The notes under the pieces: generated by a model
Databases searched by the model: none
What the model was told of the DNA's origin: nothing
Seen by the model: only the letters and a program-made list of their open reading frames with translations
Part shown: positions 32,762-36,671 of the stretch, piece after piece
Position numbering within the stretch: position 1 is the stretch's first letter
Layout of the letters: every line of letters starts with the position of its first letter
Translations under genes and position numbers: made by a program
NCBI GenBank assembly: GCA_041558415.1
Contig: JBFFEY010000028.1
Span: 1-36,671 of the forward strand
Origin: SG8-39 sp041558415
GTDB lineage: Bacteria; Pseudomonadota; Gammaproteobacteria; Burkholderiales; SG8-39
DNA length: 36,671 nt
Reading direction: 5' to 3'

Positions 32762-33261
32762 GCGGGCGGGCCTGGATCGTCGGCGACGACGTCGACACCG
32801 ACGCGATCGCGCCTGGCCGCTGGATGAAGGGCGGCATCGACGAACTGTCGCGCCACTGTCTCGAGGCGGTGGCGCCGGAGTTCGCGCAGGGCGCGCGCCC
32901 GGGCGACGTGCTGGTCGCCGGGCGCAACTTCGGCTGCGGCTCCTCGCGCGAGCAGGCGGCGCAGGCGCTTCGGCATCTGGGCCTCGCCGCGGTGCTGGCG
33001 CGCTCCTTCGCCGGCCTTTTTTACCGCAACGCCATCAACCTCGGCCTGCCGGTGCTCGAGTGCGAGGCGCTGGCAGGCATCCCCGCCGGCGCCGAGCTGG
33101 CGGTCGACCTCGACGCGGCAACCGTGCGTCTCGCCCCGGGCGGCGAGACGCTGCGCTGCACGCCGATGCCGCCGTTCCTGCTCGACATCGTGCAGGCCGG
33201 CGGCCTGCTGAACCAACTCGAACGGCGCCTCGCCGCGGCGCGGGAAGGGAAGCCTGCATGA
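32758..33261 (+). CDS. LeuD-like hydro-lyase small subunit
   Basis: A 167-residue swivel-domain partner of the LeuC-like protein. It has the small-subunit core GDDVDTDAIAPGRWMKG (9-25), in which the loop IAPGRWM replaces the YLRM-type loop that selects isopropylmalate, and the active-site segment NFGCGSSREQ (57-66) with its Ser and Arg. The loop change argues against leucine synthesis. It starts at the ATGA overlap with the large subunit and ends in a second ATGA overlap with the CoA-transferase, so the three are translated as a unit. Confidence 0.88.
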   Translation: MSGRAWIVGDDVDTDAIAPGRWMKGGIDELSRHCLEAVAPEFAQGARPGDVLVAGRNFGCGSSREQAAQALRHLGLAAVLARSFAGLFYRNAINLGLPVLECEALAGIPAGAELAVDLDAATVRLAPGGETLRCTPMPPFLLDIVQAGGLLNQLERRLAAAREGKPA

Positions 33262-34442
33262 GCCTGCCGCTGAAGGGCATTCGCGTCCTCGACTTCGGTC
33301 GCTACATTGCCGGGCCGTACTGCGCCGCGCTGCTCGCCGAATACGGCGCCGACGTGATCCGCATCGAGAAGCGCGACGGCAGCGAGGATCGCTGGAACAC
33401 GCCGGTCGCCGAGGGCGGCGAGGGGGCACTGTTCCTGCAGATGAATCGCAACAAGCGTTCGCTCACGCTCGACCCGATGACGCCGGGCGGGCGCGAAGTA
33501 ATCGACCGCCTGCTGCCGACGGCGGACGTGGTGGTGGCAAACCTGCCGACGCAGACGCTCGAGCGCATGGGATTGGACTACGCGCGCATCAGCGCACTCA
33601 ACCCGCGCGTCATCCTCACCACCGTGTCGGCCTACGGCCCGGAGGGCCCGATGCGCCGCAACGTCGGCTTCGACGGCGTCGGCCAGGTGATGTCGGGCGC
33701 GGTCTACATGACCGGCACGCCCGAGCAGCCCTATCGCGCGATGGTGCCCTGGGTCGACTTCGGCACCGCGCTGCACTGCGCCTACTGCACGCTGATCGCG
33801 CTGAAGGAACGCGAGACGAGCGGCAAGGGGCAGATCGTGCGCGGCACCCTGCTCGGCACGGCGCTGACGCTCGGCAATGCGCTGTTGATCGAGCAGGGCG
33901 TGCTCGGCATCGACCGCGTGGCGACCGGCAACCGCGGGCAGACCTCGGCGCCGAACGACCTGTTCCGCACGCGCGACGGCTGGGTGATCTGCCAGGTGAT
34001 CGGCCAGCCGCTGTACGCGCGCTGGGCGACACTGATGGGCGAGCCCGAGTGGTTGAGCGATGTGCGCTTTCGCGACGACCGCGCGCGCGGCGACAACGGT
34101 GCGCTCATCAGCGAGCGCATGGCGCGCTGGTGCGCCGAGCGCACCAGCGACGAGGTGCTCGAGACGCTCGGCAAGGCGATGATCCCCTGCGGCCCGCTGC
34201 TCAAGCCGCAGGAGACGCTCGATCACCCGCAGGTCGCGGCGCTCGGCGTGCTGCAGCCGCTCGACTATCCCGGCCTGCCGCGCCCGGCGCCGGTCGGCCG
34301 CGTGCCGGTGACGCTGTCGCGCACCGAGCCGGTGCCGCGCCGCGCGCCGCCGGTGCTCGGCGCCGACAGCGACGCGGTACTCGCCGAAGCCGGCTACTCG
34401 GCCGCGCAAATCGCGCAGCTGCGCAGGGACGGCGTGACCTGA
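33258..34442 (+). CDS. class III CoA-transferase (CaiB/BaiF family), copy 2
   Basis: A 394-residue CoA-transferase. It has IRVLDFGRYIAGP (8-20), EYGADVIRIEK (28-38), NRNKRSLTLD (63-72), and Asp139 in RRNVGFDG as the catalytic acid. The opening differs from copy 1 (30207), so they are not recent duplicates. Coupled translationally to the LeuD-like gene, it would activate or deactivate the acid that the hydro-lyase handles. A 20-bp palindrome follows the stop. Confidence 0.92.
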   Translation: MSLPLKGIRVLDFGRYIAGPYCAALLAEYGADVIRIEKRDGSEDRWNTPVAEGGEGALFLQMNRNKRSLTLDPMTPGGREVIDRLLPTADVVVANLPTQTLERMGLDYARISALNPRVILTTVSAYGPEGPMRRNVGFDGVGQVMSGAVYMTGTPEQPYRAMVPWVDFGTALHCAYCTLIALKERETSGKGQIVRGTLLGTALTLGNALLIEQGVLGIDRVATGNRGQTSAPNDLFRTRDGWVICQVIGQPLYARWATLMGEPEWLSDVRFRDDRARGDNGALISERMARWCAERTSDEVLETLGKAMIPCGPLLKPQETLDHPQVAALGVLQPLDYPGLPRPAPVGRVPVTLSRTEPVPRRAPPVLGADSDAVLAEAGYSAAQIAQLRRDGVT

Positions 34443-34446
34443 CGGC

Positions 34447-34466
34447 CTGAGGCGCCGGCGCCTCAG
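34447..34466. terminator. perfect 20-bp palindrome between convergent genes
   Basis: CTGAGGCGCC and GGCGCCTCAG form a complete palindrome starting 4 bases after the CoA-transferase stop and covering the alanine dehydrogenase stop on the other strand. As RNA it can form an 8-bp stem with a 4-base loop on either strand. There is no T-run, so it would be a weak or Rho-assisted terminator serving both genes. Confidence 0.4.
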
Positions 34467-35569
34467 CCGAGCGCGCGGCGCGGCTCGACGTAGGGCCGTT
34501 CGAGCGCCTCGGCCACCGCCGGGTGCGTCACCTGCCCGGCGTGGACATTGAGGCCGTTCAGCAGATGCGGGTCGTCGCGCAGCGCGCGCTTGTCGGCGAG
34601 CGCGAGCACGAAGGGCAGCGTCGCGTTGTTGAGCGCGAGGGTCGAGGTGCGCGGCACGCCGCCAGGCATGTTGGCGACGCAGTAGTGGATCACGTCGTCG
34701 ACCACGTAGGTCGGCTTGTCGTGCGTCGTCGGATGCGAGGTTTCGAAGCAGCCGCCCTGGTCGATGGCGACGTCGACCACCACCGCGCCCGGCTTCATAC
34801 GCCGCACCATGTCCGCGCTCACCAGCTTCGGTGCCTCGGCGCCCGGGATCAGCACGCCGCCGATCACCAGGTCGGCCTCGAGCACGTGCTTGTCGATGGC
34901 ATGGCGGGTGGAAAATACGGTGTTCAGCGGCCGGCCGAACTGGCGCCACAGGCGCCGCAGCTGATCGAGATTGCGGTCGATCACCCAGACGTCGGCGCCC
35001 ATGCCGAGCGCGATGTGGATGGCGTGCGTGCCGACGACGCCACCACCGAGCACCAGCACCTTGGCCGGATCGACGCCCGGCACGCCGCCGAGCAGCACGC
35101 CGAGGCCGCCGTGCGTCTTCTCGAGGAAGTAGGCGCCGGCCTGCACCGCCATGCGGCCGGCGACCTCGGACATCGGCGCGAGCAGCGGCAGCCCGCCGGC
35201 GGGCGAGGTCACCGTCTCGTAGGCGATGCAGGTCGCCTTGCTGGCGATCAGCTCGCGGGCCTGCTCCGGATCCGGCGCGAGGTGCAGGTAGGTAAAGAGC
35301 ACCTGCCCTTCGCGCAGCTGCTTGCGTTCGTTCGCCTGCGGCTCCTTGACCTTGACGATCAGCTCGGCCCGTGCGAACACCTCCTCGGCGCGCGCCACCA
35401 CGCTGGCGCCGGCCGCCGCGTACTGCTCGTCGGCACAACCAATGCCCGCGCCCGCGTCGTGCTCGACGAAGACCTCGTGGCCGTGCACCACCAGCTCGTG
35501 CACGTTGGCCGGCACCAGACCGACCCGGTATTCGCTCGCCTTGATCTCCCTAGGTACGCCGACCCGCAT
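34463..35569 (-). CDS. ald: alanine dehydrogenase
   Basis: A 368-residue NAD-dependent L-alanine dehydrogenase, interconverting alanine and pyruvate plus ammonia. Arg15, Lys75 and His96 fall exactly at the positions known for the family, and GGGVVG (175-180) is the NAD loop; VDVAIDQGGCFETS and YCVANMPGGVPRTST complete the signature. Length and order are normal. The ATG has GGGAGA upstream. It lies 26 bases after the stop of the SDR gene on the same strand, so the two are probably co-transcribed. Confidence 0.95.
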   Translation of the reverse strand: MRVGVPREIKASEYRVGLVPANVHELVVHGHEVFVEHDAGAGIGCADEQYAAAGASVVARAEEVFARAELIVKVKEPQANERKQLREGQVLFTYLHLAPDPEQARELIASKATCIAYETVTSPAGGLPLLAPMSEVAGRMAVQAGAYFLEKTHGGLGVLLGGVPGVDPAKVLVLGGGVVGTHAIHIALGMGADVWVIDRNLDQLRRLWRQFGRPLNTVFSTRHAIDKHVLEADLVIGGVLIPGAEAPKLVSADMVRRMKPGAVVVDVAIDQGGCFETSHPTTHDKPTYVVDDVIHYCVANMPGGVPRTSTLALNNATLPFVLALADKRALRDDPHLLNGLNVHAGQVTHPAVAEALERPYVEPRRALG

Positions 35570-35595
35570 CGCCGTCTCCCGCGCCTCGCAACGCG

Positions 35596-36363
35596 CTAGC
35601 TTAGCGCGCCGGCGTCGACGCGCACCGGCGTGCCGGTGACCAGCGACGCGGCGGGCGACGACAGCCACACGACGAGCGCCGCCACCTCCTCGGGCGTGCC
35701 GAAACGGCCGAGCGCCTGGCGCGCCAGCATCAGCTCGCGCATGTTGCCGTGCTCGAACAGCGGCTCGGCGAGCGGCGTCTCGACCGGTCCCGGGCAGACG
35801 CAGTTCACCCGGATGCCGCGCCGGCCGTAGCTGCGCGCCGCGGTCCGGGTCAGGCCGACCACCGCGTGCTTGGAGGCGGCGTAGGCGGGCAGCAGCGCGC
35901 TGCCGACCAGCCCTGCGACCGAGGCCGTGTTGACGATCGAATGCCCGCCCGCCGGCGCTGCCTGCTGCAGCATGCAGCCGATCTCGGCCTGCATGCACAG
36001 CCACACGCCGCGCACGTTGACCGCCATCACGCGCTCGTAGTCGGCGAGCGAAACGCCGTGCAACTCGCCCAGCGGGCCGAGGATGCCGGCATTGTTGAAC
36101 GCGCAGTCGATGCGGCCGAAGGCGTTCAGCGCGCCGTCGAAGAACCCGCGCACCGAGCCCTGTTCGGCGACGTCGATCTGCCCCGCCCAGGCCTCGCCGC
36201 CGGCGTCGCGCACCGCCTGCGCGGTCTGCTCCGCCGTGTTCGGGTCGATGTCGCCCACCGCGACGCGCGCGTCTTCGGCGCAGAACTGCAGCGCCGCGGC
36301 GCGGCCGAAGCCCGAGCCGCCGCCGGTGATCAGCACGACGCGATCTTTCAGTTGCCCTGCCAT
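35596..36363 (-). CDS. SDR-family oxidoreductase, canonical
   Basis: A 255-residue short-chain dehydrogenase. TGGGSGFG (13-20) binds NAD(P), and the catalytic tetrad is intact: Asn116, Ser148 (NTASVAG), Tyr161 and Lys165 (YAASK). The acidic GDID at the end of strand 2 suggests NAD rather than NADP. It differs sharply from the two stripped SDRs in this window and is a useful internal contrast. GGAGGGG precedes the ATG. It is upstream of alanine dehydrogenase in one operon; the substrate is not evident. Confidence 0.92.
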   Translation of the reverse strand: MAGQLKDRVVLITGGGSGFGRAAALQFCAEDARVAVGDIDPNTAEQTAQAVRDAGGEAWAGQIDVAEQGSVRGFFDGALNAFGRIDCAFNNAGILGPLGELHGVSLADYERVMAVNVRGVWLCMQAEIGCMLQQAAPAGGHSIVNTASVAGLVGSALLPAYAASKHAVVGLTRTAARSYGRRGIRVNCVCPGPVETPLAEPLFEHGNMRELMLARQALGRFGTPEEVAALVVWLSSPAASLVTGTPVRVDAGALS

Positions 36364-36519
36364 GTCCCCTCCGCCAAGTCAGGCCGTGCCGCCTTGTCGC
36401 ACCCGGACATGGCGCCGTCAAGCGCCGCTCGCGATTCGCAGGCGGACCTGCTCATTGGCTTCCCCTGCCGCGGGCGGCGTGCTTCAATCGCGCGCCCGTC
36501 ACCGCTGCCAGGGAATCCC

Positions 36520-36671
36520 GTGCGCCCGCCCCGCTCGACCGCCGCCCTGTTCGCCGCGCTGCTGCTTGCGGCCGGTCCCGCCGGTGCCGCCGACGCCGAT
36601 ACCCCTGAGGTGCGCGCACTCGGCATCGACGCGCCGCGGCGCGTGCTGTTCGTCGGCAACAGCTACCTGTA
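36520..36671 (+). CDS. secreted SGNH-hydrolase-like protein, 5' end only
   Basis: From GTG 36520 the frame stays open to the window edge (50 codons). It begins with a signal peptide: basic start, hydrophobic run ALFAALLLAAG and a probable AGA|AD cleavage site. It then reads RRVLFVGNSYL, the opening block of SGNH/GDSL-type hydrolases in which the Ser nucleophile follows GN. GGGA lies 5 bases before the start. The remainder is outside the window, so only the class is suggested. The 150 bases before it hold the divergent SDR start and no other gene. Confidence 0.55.
   Translation, partial: MRPPRSTAALFAALLLAAGPAGAADADTPEVRALGIDAPRRVLFVGNSYL

Noticed and set aside
33021..35438. Open frame of about 800 codons on the minus strand
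   Set aside because: It overlaps the alanine dehydrogenase and CoA-transferase genes in another frame and has only low-complexity composition.

Overview
The window reads as chromosomal sequence of a GC-rich proteobacterium, most likely a betaproteobacterium of the Burkholderiales/Rhodocyclales kind. This is inferred from dense GC-rich codon use, a catabolic gene repertoire typical of that group (class III CoA-transferases, ketopantoate-reductase-like proteins, TauD-type dioxygenases, alkylsulfatase) and a GGGGTCAGACCC-type inverted repeat. No rRNA, complete tRNA, phage structural gene, transposase or CRISPR array is visible.

Left edge (1-1460): the 3' end of an AbiEi-type antitoxin gene and a complete AbiEii-type nucleotidyltransferase toxin gene, lower in GC than the rest. 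They are followed by about 370 bp without a gene, tandem GGGGGTAT repeats, and a 20-bp segment resembling the 3' end of a tmRNA gene. I read this as the edge of an integrated element carrying a type IV abortive-infection module.

Region 1469-5054: a divergent HupE/UreJ-type membrane protein and DUF4198-type periplasmic protein (probably metal uptake), then a two-gene minus-strand operon for a small lipoprotein and a secreted protein with a Gly/Ala-rich C-terminal repeat. Region 5260-11918: EthD-like protein, ketopantoate-reductase-like protein and cupin (plus strand); a coupled FMN-dependent 2-hydroxyacid oxidase and CinA-domain protein (minus); inorganic pyrophosphatase; a flavin monooxygenase with an N-terminal NTF2-like domain; and a protein with two cyclic-nucleotide-binding domains.

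Region 12049-17897: an SDR protein without the usual catalytic residues, preceded by a hairpin that displays its Shine-Dalgarno in the loop; a TauD-family dioxygenase; and an RND pump with its lipoprotein adaptor, without an outer-membrane channel gene. Region 18007-24157: an acyl-CoA breakdown set (SCP2-type thiolase, HMG-CoA-synthase-like protein fused to a zinc-ribbon/OB domain, acyl-CoA ligase, enoyl-CoA hydratase) plus a second TauD protein. A long inverted repeat containing two DnaA-box-like sequences sits between the two thiolase-fold genes.

Region 24187-28208: second ketopantoate-reductase-like protein, second SDR lacking the catalytic residues, a small ABM-domain protein, and a class III nucleotide cyclase with TolB-like and TPR regions. 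Region 28247-36363: alkylsulfatase and class III CoA-transferase (minus), a divergent LeuC/LeuD-like hydro-lyase plus second CoA-transferase with overlapping start/stop codons (plus), then alanine dehydrogenase and a canonical SDR (minus). The window ends inside a gene for a secreted SGNH-hydrolase-like protein.

Taken together this looks like a stretch of degradative metabolism for CoA-activated and branched organic acids. The most unusual items are the paired catalytically stripped SDRs next to TauD proteins, the cysteine-less synthase-fold fusion, the LeuCD-like/CoA-transferase cluster, the repeat-tailed secreted protein, and the att-like tmRNA fragment beside the AbiE module. All functional calls are from sequence reading alone.
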